Made by a program: the position numbers and the translations under genes. Of a stretch of DNA of 64,000 nt, positions 1 to 8,335 are shown in pieces (the stretch's first letter is position 1; every line of letters begins with the position of its first letter). This DNA comes from Flavobacterium coralii (GTDB taxonomy: Bacteria; Bacteroidota; Bacteroidia; Flavobacteriales; Flavobacteriaceae). The notes under the pieces were generated by a model, which was given only the letters and a program-made list of their open reading frames with translations, was not told the origin of the DNA and searched no databases. The stretch is from positions 372,001-436,000 of the forward strand of contig NZ_JAHDIU010000002.1 of NCBI RefSeq assembly GCF_019891545.1. The letters are read 5' to 3'.

Positions 1-661
1 CCCAAACATGGTCGGCGGGTATTAACCCCGCGCCACTATAGCTCATAGGCGAGAAATTCAGCGGCTTTTCTAACGGCTGCTTACCATCAAACACAGCATA
101 GTCATTGGCTTCGAGCGCATTTACAAGCGGAATATCCAACCCATCCTGCCAAATGCAGGTTTTGCCGCCTTCCTCCACGCCATGCTCGTGCCAGGTGCTG
201 TTTGGTGTTATCACAAAGTCGTTGACTTCCAGCATTATTTTGTTACCATCAACCACGGTGTAACCGCCTTCGCCTTCCATAATAAAACGCAGGGCAGAGG
301 CTTTGTGCCTGTGTGCCGAAGTACTTTCTCCCGGGCGGGTGACTTGTATGCCGGTGTACAACCAGCCCACCGCAGCACTTACATCGCGGCGTTTGTCATT
401 AACAAGATATACCACACGGCGGCCCGCCTGTTCCGGTGTAACCAGTTCCGATGATTTCAATACCAGATGGCGCAGGTCTTCATACTTCCAAAGCATTGGT
501 ACTGATGAAGGTTTAGGCTCCCAGGGCTCTATATCGTTGGCAACAGTCCATAAGGCACCTGCACCAAGGCTCTCAAGTTCTTTGTAATAGGCTTCCAGTT
601 CCGGCGTGGTTTGCACCCTTGCACGTCCGTAAACCGTGTCGTCATATTTCGTTTCCTCCAT
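1..661 (-). CDS. gentisate 1,2-dioxygenase (3' end beyond window)
   Basis: The first 220 residues of a cupin ring-cleavage dioxygenase, cut by the left window edge; the family is usually about 340-380 residues. Such enzymes use Fe(II) and O2 to open gentisate (2,5-dihydroxybenzoate) to maleylpyruvate in the cytosol. Visible features are the cupin metal motif with H117 and H119 (SAHRHK), followed by ALRFIMEGEGGYTVVDG, and a second pair in WHEHG (H158, H160), all typical of gentisate dioxygenases. The ATG at 659-661 lies 20 bases inside the end of the preceding gene, so translation is probably coupled. As the last visible gene of a leftward operon with a CoA ligase, a hydroxylase and a thioesterase, it fits as the ring-opening step. 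Maleylpyruvate isomerase and fumarylpyruvate hydrolase may lie to the left. A 5-hydroxyanthranilate-type substrate is also possible. Confidence 0.88.
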   Translation of the reverse strand, partial: MEETKYDDTVYGRARVQTTPELEAYYKELESLGAGALWTVANDIEPWEPKPSSVPMLWKYEDLRHLVLKSSELVTPEQAGRRVVYLVNDKRRDVSAAVGWLYTGIQVTRPGESTSAHRHKASALRFIMEGEGGYTVVDGNKIMLEVNDFVITPNSTWHEHGVEEGGKTCIWQDGLDIPLVNALEANDYAVFDGKQPLEKPLNFSPMSYSGAGLIPADHVW

Positions 662-1106
662 ACTTTCTTATTTTCAAGTTGTTATGGTTAATATTACTAT
701 CCTTCTTTCGGAGTTGGAATCCTATGGCACAGCTAAATAAGACTAATGCTACACCTAATAAAGAAGCTATGCTATATTCTATGTGTTCATCTTCAAAAAG
801 AAAAACTGACAATTCATTATCTGTTCTTAACATCAATTTACCTCCGTGTTTTACATCTTCGCAGTGCTGTCCGTAAAACTTTTTTTCATACGTTTTTCCT
901 TTATAGTCAAATCGGAAATATGGTTTATCGAACCTACTCCTGGAACTGCTGCCACACTTTACAGGGACATCTACTATATTAACCTGTACAGGCGTTCCAT
1001 TATCTCTTATTTCTACATAATCAAATTCTATCTTGACCAGCCAAAGTGCGCCTGCCATTATCAACAGGCTTACAATCGTTAAGCCTTTAAGCCTTATTTT
1101 CATCAT
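642..1106 (-). CDS. small two-TM membrane protein, function unknown
   Basis: A 154-residue protein that I do not recognise. One hydrophobic segment lies near residues 9-24 and another near 113-131, with a short basic cytoplasmic tail. Between them is a mostly beta-looking loop of about 85 residues with two cysteines (in VKCGSS and GQHCED). The arrangement recalls DUF3592-like envelope proteins, but I cannot confirm this. It is more AT-rich than the catabolic genes around it. It overlaps the nitrilase-like gene by 20 bases at its start and the gentisate dioxygenase gene by 20 bases at its end, so it is co-transcribed, but nothing ties it to catabolism. It may be a later insertion in the operon. 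Confidence 0.6.
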   Translation of the reverse strand: MMKIRLKGLTIVSLLIMAGALWLVKIEFDYVEIRDNGTPVQVNIVDVPVKCGSSSRSRFDKPYFRFDYKGKTYEKKFYGQHCEDVKHGGKLMLRTDNELSVFLFEDEHIEYSIASLLGVALVLFSCAIGFQLRKKDSNINHNNLKIRKYGGNEI

Positions 1107-2070
1107 TCTCGCCAGTACCCGTAAAGGTAATGTTTTTCTTCGGAGCTGTATTTACACGCAGGTCGAAGATATCAAAGCGGTTATAGTGCCCTAATATATC
1201 GTGCATCTGCTTTGGCTGTATGCATTTGCTAAGGTCAATATCCGCATATACAATGCCTTCTTCATCTATCAGCGGCTCGCCGATAACGGCCCCGTTAGGA
1301 CCAATAAACCCTGAAAACGCACTATCTTTCCGCGTAAGCAACTCTTCCGCATTTGGCACGTCTTCCTTCATGATATCAATGATCTCTTTGCTGATAGTAG
1401 AGCACGAAACGATAGTAAACAATTTACCTTCAAATGAGTGTGCCGCTGCACGTATCTTAATAGCTTCTGCCATATTGTAATCGGGCGGGGCAACTGGCAG
1501 CGAAATATAATTCGCAATGTGGATGAGTTCGCCCTGTGTAAGCAGTGTGTAACGTGCCAGCGTGTTGGTGTTTTCGCCGCAAGCCAGCGTACCAATAGGG
1601 CCTATCTCGGTATTATATACCTTTAATGAAGAACCGTCACCTCCTGTCCACGTGAGTTTTTCAGCCCAAGTAGGCACCAGCTTACGGTGCTTACCGATAA
1701 TTTGGCCTTTATTGTTGATTATGAGGTTGGTATTATATATTTCTCCAAAACTTTGCCCACGCTCGTTAACGCCAATAACTATGTGGCAGTTGTGCTCTCT
1801 TGCCGCTTCGCAGAGCCTTTCGGTTTCAGGGCCGGGAACATTTATTGAGTTTTTATAGAGTTTTTCATACCATGCGCTGCCCTGCACCGGAGTCATGATC
1901 CAGTTCCAGTAAGGGTAACCTGCCACAAACACTTCGGGGAAAGCTACCAGAGAAGCGCCATTACCGGCTGCCTCTGCTATTATAGAACAGGCTTTAGCTG
2001 TAGTGGCATCCGCGTTAAGGAAAACAGGTGCTGCCTGTACTGCTGCGGCTTTAAATTTTGGTAATTCCAT
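1087..2070 (-). CDS. nitrilase-superfamily carbon-nitrogen hydrolase
   Basis: A 327-residue cytosolic enzyme of the nitrilase fold. The Glu-Lys-Cys triad is readable: E46 in AFPEVF, K130 in KHRKLVPT and C164 in TLACGENTN. True nitrilases of the NIT1 branch carry GYPYW after the Glu and a Cys-x-Glu-Asn/His pattern, as here, so a nitrile or an amide bond is the likely target. Length fits the family (300-350). It lies between the thioesterase and gentisate dioxygenase genes, which suggests hydrolysis of a nitrogen-bearing aromatic precursor or intermediate, but the substrate cannot be told from sequence. Its presence is one reason to keep an amino-aromatic substrate (anthranilate-like) open besides salicylate. 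Confidence 0.82.
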   Translation of the reverse strand: MELPKFKAAAVQAAPVFLNADATTAKACSIIAEAAGNGASLVAFPEVFVAGYPYWNWIMTPVQGSAWYEKLYKNSINVPGPETERLCEAAREHNCHIVIGVNERGQSFGEIYNTNLIINNKGQIIGKHRKLVPTWAEKLTWTGGDGSSLKVYNTEIGPIGTLACGENTNTLARYTLLTQGELIHIANYISLPVAPPDYNMAEAIKIRAAAHSFEGKLFTIVSCSTISKEIIDIMKEDVPNAEELLTRKDSAFSGFIGPNGAVIGEPLIDEEGIVYADIDLSKCIQPKQMHDILGHYNRFDIFDLRVNTAPKKNITFTGTGENDENKA

Positions 2071-2171
2071 TTATAAACAATTCTAAATTTTGAATTCTAA
2101 ATTTTAAAATTTTTTCCATTTCTACTTTATGGAGAGATCTAAGATTACTCTGCTACGCCCGGAATGGAAGG

Positions 2172-2594
2172 CTATAGTAAATATTTTTCCAGCTTGGCAC
2201 GCATATCATCAGGAAAAGCGCTGGCTTTAATGCTCTTTCGGTCGTCTGAAAAATCCACACGTACCAGCGTTACATCACCCTCCAGACAAACGGAGCCATC
2301 CTCGTGCTCAAACTTAAACCCGCAATGCATAGAAGCACCCCCCAGGTTCTTTATCCAAAGGTATTTGGTAAGCTCATCACCCAATCGTGCCGCTTTTTTA
2401 AATTGCGCTTTAAGGTCAACAGTAGGGATGCCGCCTGTTTCGTGCAGGTTTTTAAAAGGCAGGTTCAGTGCCTCAGCATAAAAATCTTCCACTAAATTAT
2501 TCAGCATTTCCAAAAAGCGCGGGTAAAACACAATCCCCGCATAATCTACATGCTGAAAGCGTACGGTTTCTTTTTTTATAAATGCGTTTTTCAT
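2172..2594 (-). CDS. 4HBT-type acyl-CoA thioesterase
   Basis: A 140-residue hotdog-fold thioesterase. The signature near the N-terminus, HVDYAGIVFYPRFLE (D17 as the catalytic acid), is that of the 4-hydroxybenzoyl-CoA thioesterase family, and the length is typical. It follows the CoA ligase gene directly: the ligase ATG is followed at once by this gene (stop and start share base 2594). In the proposed pathway it would release the hydroxylated aryl acid (for example gentisate from gentisyl-CoA) for the dioxygenase downstream. This role is inferred from order; the family also includes YbgC-like housekeeping enzymes. Confidence 0.85.
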   Translation of the reverse strand: MKNAFIKKETVRFQHVDYAGIVFYPRFLEMLNNLVEDFYAEALNLPFKNLHETGGIPTVDLKAQFKKAARLGDELTKYLWIKNLGGASMHCGFKFEHEDGSVCLEGDVTLVRVDFSDDRKSIKASAFPDDMRAKLEKYLL

Positions 2595-4210
2595 TACGCC
2601 TGTACTATATTTTTTAATTTAAATCTTTGTATTTTACCCGTTTCGGTTTTTGGGAGGCTGTCAAGATAGCGTATCTCGCGCGGGTATTTGTACGGCGCCG
2701 CCATTTCCTTAAACCAGTCCTGTATGGCTTTGGTGGTGGTTTCGTGTGCCTTGTCTTTTTCTTTGAGCACAATATATGCGCAAACCAGCATGCCACGGTT
2801 CTCATCCGGAAGCCCTACTACGGCGCATTCTGCAATATCATCATGTGTAAGCAGCACACTTTCTACTTCTATAGCTGAAATATTATAACCTGCCGAAATA
2901 ATCATATCATCGCCTCGTGCCACAAACCAGAAATAACCGTCATCATCCTTTCGGAAGATATCGCCTGTTATATTCCAGCCATTTTGCACATATTCCTTTT
3001 GTTTTTCAGCACTCACAAGGTATTTACAGCCTGTGATGCCACGAACCGCCAAACGGCCTTCTGTACCATTGGCAACGTCATTGCCATTTTCATCTACTAT
3101 CTTGGCCTCATAGCCGCGGATTGGCTTGCCTGTAGCGCCTTTGCGCATGTTTTCTTCGTTGCTGGAGATAAAGATATGCAATATCTCGGTAGAGCCTATG
3201 CCGTCAATTATTTTTAGCCCTGTGGCTTCATACCAATCGTCCCATACTTTTTCAGGGAGTGTTTCTCCCGCCGATACACATTTACGCAGCGACGAAATAT
3301 CGTAATCCGCAACTTTAGTAGTCAGTACCCGCCATGCGGTTGGGGCAGTAAAGCAAATGGTTATTTTGTAATCCTGAATTGCCTGTAAAAGCAGGTCAGG
3401 TGTAGGTTTTTCTATTAAAAAGGTTGATGCCCCGAAATAAAACGGGAACAGCACCAAACCGCCAAGCCCAAAGGTAAACCCAAGCGGCGGGCTTCCAGTA
3501 AATATATCATCCGGTGTTGGGTTAAGCGAGTATTTAGGGAATGCTTCGCATATCAGCAATATATCTTTATGGTAATGCGATGTCATTTTTGGCTTACCTG
3601 TAGTGCCACTGGTAAAGCCGATGATAGCAACTGAATCTGCTTTTGATGGATAATTGGTAACGGTTTCAGGCTTGCCTGTCATTAGTTTTTCCAGTTCCTG
3701 TTCGGTTTGCCCTGTGCCGTCAAAAGCAATTATTTTATTTAAGTAATCTGATGTAACTGACTTTAAATCATCTATAAGCCTGTAATCGCACAACGCGTGA
3801 GATATCTGTGCGCTATCTGCCATTACCGTTAATTCTTTTTCCCGCAAGAGCGGCATGGTTGCCACCACAATACCGCCCGCTTTAAGTATCCCAAACCAGC
3901 AGGCTACATACATCGGGTTGTTGGCAGAGCGTATCAACACACGGTTACCCGGGACAAAACCAACATTTTCACGCAGCACATGGGCTATCTGGTTTGCTTT
4001 TTTATACAAATCATTAAAAGTCCACGAGGTATCAAAAGTGCGTATTGCTATTTTATCGCCATTACCTTCGGTAATATGTCTGTCCAGCAAACGCTCAACA
4101 CAGTTCAGGTCTTCCGGGAATTCAAAGTCGGCATGCCCGGTAAAGCATTCTGCCATCAGTGAAGGGTGTGGCAGGTGGTCGTGCGCAAAATTATCTTCGT
4201 AATGTTTCAT
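2594..4210 (-). CDS. aryl-CoA ligase (benzoate/2-aminobenzoate/salicylate-CoA ligase type)
   Basis: A 538-residue acyl-adenylate-forming enzyme. The ATP-binding loop FTSGTTGKPK is at about 205-214, the A5 region GIGSTEILH follows near 343, the hinge/TGD motif (ITGDIF) near 432 and the catalytic C-terminal lysine in PKTETGKIQR. TGTEILHIFIS is characteristic of the benzoate-CoA ligase branch. It would activate an aromatic acid with ATP and CoA in the cytosol for the CoA-dependent hydroxylase encoded upstream. The start and stop abut the thioesterase gene, so the two are surely co-translated. Whether the acid is salicylate, anthranilate or benzoate cannot be settled by eye. Confidence 0.88.
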   Translation of the reverse strand: MKHYEDNFAHDHLPHPSLMAECFTGHADFEFPEDLNCVERLLDRHITEGNGDKIAIRTFDTSWTFNDLYKKANQIAHVLRENVGFVPGNRVLIRSANNPMYVACWFGILKAGGIVVATMPLLREKELTVMADSAQISHALCDYRLIDDLKSVTSDYLNKIIAFDGTGQTEQELEKLMTGKPETVTNYPSKADSVAIIGFTSGTTGKPKMTSHYHKDILLICEAFPKYSLNPTPDDIFTGSPPLGFTFGLGGLVLFPFYFGASTFLIEKPTPDLLLQAIQDYKITICFTAPTAWRVLTTKVADYDISSLRKCVSAGETLPEKVWDDWYEATGLKIIDGIGSTEILHIFISSNEENMRKGATGKPIRGYEAKIVDENGNDVANGTEGRLAVRGITGCKYLVSAEKQKEYVQNGWNITGDIFRKDDDGYFWFVARGDDMIISAGYNISAIEVESVLLTHDDIAECAVVGLPDENRGMLVCAYIVLKEKDKAHETTTKAIQDWFKEMAAPYKYPREIRYLDSLPKTETGKIQRFKLKNIVQA

Positions 4211-4227
4211 GATTTTACGAAATTATT

Positions 4228-5139
4228 TTATTCAAGTTGTTGGCTTATTAAAGAGTTATCGATTGCTTTAGACATTTCTTTCATTTCATTATTTAAATCC
4301 TCTGCATATACGCTATAAGGTACTGGAACTATTATCTCTTTGTCTAAAAAAGTAATTGCATATTGGCCGTAAGACTTTTTATTTTTAGGTTCTTTATATT
4401 TTAAAGTTTGTTTTGCGGCAGCAAACATCCTTTTTATATTTTCTGTTCCGTATATTTTTTTAAGAAATTCTACAGTAAAATTTACAAGTTCTGTGTTGTC
4501 AGCTAATCCATCAGGGAAAACATAAGGTAAAAGATAATTCAATGTTTTTTCGGTATCTCCTAAAGCTGAATAATTTTTAGCATACTGCTGCGCCATGTAT
4601 ATATCCCTTGACGCATATGCGTTACCACAAAAATGCTGATAGGGATATTTGTTTGTAAGGTCAAGATATTTTATGGCTTCTTTAAAATTTTTATTTTCAT
4701 GTTCAATATTTGCCAATTGTATACAAGCCCTGTTCTTATAATTGGTATAGGATTCACCCATAAAACCACCACTACTATAAGATTCCTTATCATTGGCTTT
4801 ACTATTTATAATTTCAATGTAAGTGTCTCTGGCACTGTCATATTCCTCTAACTCATATTCAATTTGAGCCTTATTGTTGAGGGCATAAAAATATAATTTG
4901 GACTTAGGGTATTTTTTGATAAGTTCCGAGAAGTACCCGTGAGATTTGTTCAAGACATTTTTTCTTAACTTTATTATTTGTTTAAAAGTTGAATCATTGT
5001 CAATATTTAAGTCAAAACCATCACTCTGAAGTTCATATAGAGCTATTCCTTTGCTAAAAAGCGCAATGTCTTCATCATTGTCTTGAGCTTTACAAGATTG
5101 CAAAACAAATACTATATAGATTAAGATTAGATATCGCAT
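4228..5139 (-). CDS. lipoprotein with TPR-like repeats
   Basis: A 303-residue protein starting with a lipoprotein signal peptide: hydrophobic segment, then lipobox LQSC (Cys16) followed by KAQ. The rest is helical, with repeats resembling tetratricopeptides between about 60 and 250 (for example KLYFYALNNKAQIEYELEEYDSA, split here by alternating small and aromatic residues). It is probably held in the envelope. The gene is clearly more AT-rich than the catabolic genes on both sides and sits between the hydroxylase and ligase genes with gaps of only 6 and 17 bases. No catalytic role is visible; it looks like an unrelated gene dropped into the operon. Confidence 0.7.
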   Translation of the reverse strand: MRYLILIYIVFVLQSCKAQDNDEDIALFSKGIALYELQSDGFDLNIDNDSTFKQIIKLRKNVLNKSHGYFSELIKKYPKSKLYFYALNNKAQIEYELEEYDSARDTYIEIINSKANDKESYSSGGFMGESYTNYKNRACIQLANIEHENKNFKEAIKYLDLTNKYPYQHFCGNAYASRDIYMAQQYAKNYSALGDTEKTLNYLLPYVFPDGLADNTELVNFTVEFLKKIYGTENIKRMFAAAKQTLKYKEPKNKKSYGQYAITFLDKEIIVPVPYSVYAEDLNNEMKEMSKAIDNSLISQQLE

Positions 5140-5145
5140 GATTTC

Positions 5146-7458
5146 TTATTTCTTATGCGTTAGTGGTTTTGATGCTTTCTTCATATTCTCTATAGTCCTG
5201 CGCTCCCCGGAGCGGTACGGGTACATATGCGGCGCGGCCGACATATACTGCTTCGGTATCCCCACAGCGTGCAGGTCGTTGGCCTTATATAACTCATACG
5301 CCTGTGCGTTGCGCACGAAGAACGGGTCGAGTAACAATGTTTTACCTAATGCTACCAAGTCAGCACGGCCGTTGAGTAATATGGTATTGATTTGGTCAAT
5401 ATCCTGTATGTATCCCGCCGTGATGGTAGGGATGTGTACTTCATTGCGTACCATATCGCTGAAAGGCGTTTGCCACATTCTGCCTACAGCCAGTTTTTGA
5501 TTTTCAACCGTTAAGCCTGTAGAAACATTTATAATATCAGCGCCCGCTTGTTTAAATGCCTGTGCAATGGCAATCACCTCTTCTTCAGTAATGCCATTCT
5601 CTGCCCAGTCAGATGCGGAAATGCGTACGGACATTGGTTTATCCTGCGGGAATGCCTCGCGCATGGCTTTAAATACCCTTAGCGGGAATTTGAGCCTGTT
5701 TTCAATACTGCCACCAAATTCATCTGTGCGGATATTAGTTAATGGCGACAGGAATGAAGCCAACAGGAAGCCATGATGTGCCTGTAGCTCTATCATATCA
5801 AACCCGGCAGCATCGGCATTTTTGGCAGCGTTGACAAATTGTTCAGTAACTACATCGATATCCCCAATGTTCATTTCACGCGGCACTGCCATTTTATCAT
5901 TGAATGGGATAGGGGAGGCTGATAGCAATTCCCATGCGTTTTCTATAGGCTCGTTCCTTTCTTCCCACGGGCGTTTTACGGCACCTTTTCTGCCGGAGTG
6001 CCCAATCTGCATCCCTATTTTTGAGGTGCTGTTTGTATGGACAAAATCTGTAATTCGTTTCCATGCATCTGTCTGTTCCTGAGTATATATACCGGGACAA
6101 CCTAAAGTAATTCTTCCTTCAGGAGACACAGCAGTTGCTTCGGTTAATATTAATCCTAAACCACCTGTAGCACGCGACCCGTAGTGCATTAAATGCCAGT
6201 CAGAAACCACACCATCTTTAGCAGAATACTGTTCCATCGGGCTCATTACAATACGATTGTCTACTGTCATGCCGCGAAGCGTAAACGGTGTAAAAGCAGC
6301 CGGAGTGGATTTGTCTTCATTGCCTTCGCGCTCATTGAATTCTGCGAGTACTTTTTTAGGGAAAGAGGTATCACGCAGCCCGAGGTTTTCAAAAGTCACT
6401 TTTTTAGAGCGCGTCATTACGCTAAAGGCAAACTGCATAAAATCGTGCTGCATATGTCTGTCCATGTGCTCAAACCAGTCCAGCGAAACATTAGCCGCAT
6501 GTTGTATCATTTCCACGCGGTTGCGGCGCAGCTTTTCGTAATTTTCAAAAACTGCCTTTATATCAGTCTTATACTGTATAACCGAATCAGCCAGCGAAAT
6601 AGCGCATTCCATTGCCAGCTTGGTGCCCGAACCGATAGAGTAGTGGGCAGTGGCCTTTGCATCACCCAAGAGCACTATATTGTTGTGATACCAGTTTTTA
6701 TTGGTTACCGCGGGGAATTGCCTCCAGTGCGAGCGGTTGGTAATTAATGGGTGACCGTCAAGCTCTTCTTTAAAGAAACCGGATATTTTATCTATTGTAT
6801 CCTCTTCATCTGTTATAGAAAAACCTGCTTTTTGCCAGGTTTCATCTGTCATTTCAAATATCCAGGTGCTCATTCCTTCTTCATACTGGTACGTATGCGC
6901 CACCATAGCACCGTGTGGCGTACTCCTGAAGAAATAGGTAAAAGCATCCAGCGGGCGTGTAGAACCCATCCATACAAAGCGGTTGCTTTGCATTTTTACT
7001 TCAGTGCCGAATTGTGCTGCAAATTTGTCGCGGATGCCGCTGTTGATACCGTCCGATGCTACTATGATATCAGAATCTGCAAACTGCGAAAGATCATCTA
7101 CATTGGCCTCGAAATGCAGCTTTACACCTTCTTCGCGGCAGCGTTGCTGCAGTAGCTGTAATAGTGTTTTGCGCGAACAGCCGCAAAAGCCGTTGCCTGT
7201 TATGCGTACTTTCTCGCCATCTCGGGCAACATCAAGTTCATCCCAATAAGCAAAACGGCTGCGTATCAGTTCATACGACTGCGGATCGCGTGTAAGGAAT
7301 TCGCTAAGGGTTTCATCAGAAAATACTACGCCAAATCCGAAAGAGTCATCAGCGCGGTTGCGTTCGTACACATTTATCTCAGTGGCAGGCATGGCCTTTT
7401 TTACAAGGATGGAAAAATACAACCCCCCCGGGCCGCCGCCAATTACTGTAATCTTCAT
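5146..7458 (-). CDS. fused FAD monooxygenase / old-yellow-enzyme oxidoreductase acting on an aryl-CoA (salicylyl-CoA 5-hydroxylase type)
   Basis: A 770-residue fusion. The N-terminal half (1-375) is a class A flavoprotein monooxygenase: FAD dinucleotide motif GGGPGGLYFS at 7-16 and the second FAD motif LLGDAKATAHYSIGSG near 280. The C-terminal half (from about 392) is an old-yellow-enzyme FMN reductase: FTLRGMTVDNRIVMSPM at its start, QIGHSGRKG, the HH pair in LQAHHGFLL, and the RTDEFGGSIENR motif. This two-domain layout is known from 2-aminobenzoyl-CoA monooxygenase/reductase of Azoarcus and from proteins named bifunctional salicylyl-CoA 5-hydroxylase. It needs an aryl-CoA, supplied by the ligase in the same operon. 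The neighbouring gentisate dioxygenase favours 5-hydroxylation of salicylyl-CoA; an aminobenzoyl-CoA remains possible. The start overlaps the preceding stop by one base. Confidence 0.9.
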   Translation of the reverse strand: MKITVIGGGPGGLYFSILVKKAMPATEINVYERNRADDSFGFGVVFSDETLSEFLTRDPQSYELIRSRFAYWDELDVARDGEKVRITGNGFCGCSRKTLLQLLQQRCREEGVKLHFEANVDDLSQFADSDIIVASDGINSGIRDKFAAQFGTEVKMQSNRFVWMGSTRPLDAFTYFFRSTPHGAMVAHTYQYEEGMSTWIFEMTDETWQKAGFSITDEEDTIDKISGFFKEELDGHPLITNRSHWRQFPAVTNKNWYHNNIVLLGDAKATAHYSIGSGTKLAMECAISLADSVIQYKTDIKAVFENYEKLRRNRVEMIQHAANVSLDWFEHMDRHMQHDFMQFAFSVMTRSKKVTFENLGLRDTSFPKKVLAEFNEREGNEDKSTPAAFTPFTLRGMTVDNRIVMSPMEQYSAKDGVVSDWHLMHYGSRATGGLGLILTEATAVSPEGRITLGCPGIYTQEQTDAWKRITDFVHTNSTSKIGMQIGHSGRKGAVKRPWEERNEPIENAWELLSASPIPFNDKMAVPREMNIGDIDVVTEQFVNAAKNADAAGFDMIELQAHHGFLLASFLSPLTNIRTDEFGGSIENRLKFPLRVFKAMREAFPQDKPMSVRISASDWAENGITEEEVIAIAQAFKQAGADIINVSTGLTVENQKLAVGRMWQTPFSDMVRNEVHIPTITAGYIQDIDQINTILLNGRADLVALGKTLLLDPFFVRNAQAYELYKANDLHAVGIPKQYMSAAPHMYPYRSGERRTIENMKKASKPLTHKK

Positions 7459-8066
7459 TATTCAGGCCTTTTTATTGAGAATATTTCACCAAGTTTAGAG
7501 TAGTTCCATCCGGCAAGCCTTGCCACCGGGCGGTATGCATCCTGGTTTATTTTATAGTTATCAAGCAATATGCTGTCGTCAACATGAAACATCACCACAC
7601 GGCCTATCATTATCGTGGCACCGCCATTTTTGTGGTCTTCAAGGCTGTAATTGTGTACCAGCTTACATTCCATATTTACAGGGCTTTCCAACACGCGCGG
7701 CGCTTTTACAAACAGGGAAGGGGCAGGGGTAAGTCCGGCAAGCTCAAATTCGCTTTCGTCCGGCTTAAGATTGGCCGATGTAGTATTCATTTTTTCCACT
7801 AAATCTTCAGTAGCCATATTAACTACAAATTCCCCTGTTTGCAGTACATTATTCAGTGTGTCTTTATTTACATTTCCCGTGCGTACAGTAGAGAACATCA
7901 CGTGAGGCGGGTCTTCACCAACGGCATTAAAAAAAGAAAAAGGGGCAAGATTATAGTTACCTTCTGCATCTGTTGTAGAAACCCAGCCGATAGGGCGTGG
8001 TATTACAGTTCCCGTTAAAATCTTGTATATATCTTTCTGGCTTGTATGTAATGGGTCTATCTGCAT
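7458..8066 (-). CDS. flavin reductase-like FMN-binding protein
   Basis: A 202-residue protein of the flavin reductase-like split-barrel family (DIM6/NTAB type). The motif VIPRPIGWVSTTD near the N-terminus and NLAPFSFFNAVGEDPPHV after it are the flavin-binding signature. Members either reduce flavin for a partner monooxygenase or act directly on substrates. It is the first gene of the leftward operon and its stop overlaps the start of the fused monooxygenase by one base, so it may serve that pathway, although class A monooxygenases normally reduce their own flavin. The upstream gap to 8335 is AT-rich and must contain the operon promoter; I see no perfect promoter on this strand. Confidence 0.8.
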   Translation of the reverse strand: MQIDPLHTSQKDIYKILTGTVIPRPIGWVSTTDAEGNYNLAPFSFFNAVGEDPPHVMFSTVRTGNVNKDTLNNVLQTGEFVVNMATEDLVEKMNTTSANLKPDESEFELAGLTPAPSLFVKAPRVLESPVNMECKLVHNYSLEDHKNGGATIMIGRVVMFHVDDSILLDNYKINQDAYRPVARLAGWNYSKLGEIFSIKRPE

Positions 8067-8294
8067 GTAAACATCATTTAATGCTTACAAATAAAAGAAA
8101 TTTTATAACCATTATCTTAATTTTTTTGTGATAAAGTTAGGAATACATCAATACTAAAACCTTGTAGTATTTAATATCAATTTTAAAACAGCAATTCCTT
8201 TAATTGTTTCATATATGATAAAAATTTAATTATAAATGATTAATATTGTTTACTGTGTAATTTATTTTTTAATTTTTTGAATAATGTGTTTTTA

Positions 8295-8302
8295 TATATT
8301 TG
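8295..8302 (+). promoter_or_regulatory. -7 promoter element TATATTTG
   Basis: A perfect TAnnTTTG box, 34 bases before the ATG at 8336. A TTTG at 8276-8279 stands where the -33 box would be, but with a short spacer of 15. The box lies upstream of the ATG at 8336 and overlaps a possible TTG start at 8300, which argues for the ATG. Confidence 0.55.
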
Positions 8303-8335
8303 CTAAATAATTATATTTATGCAAAAAAACTATAT

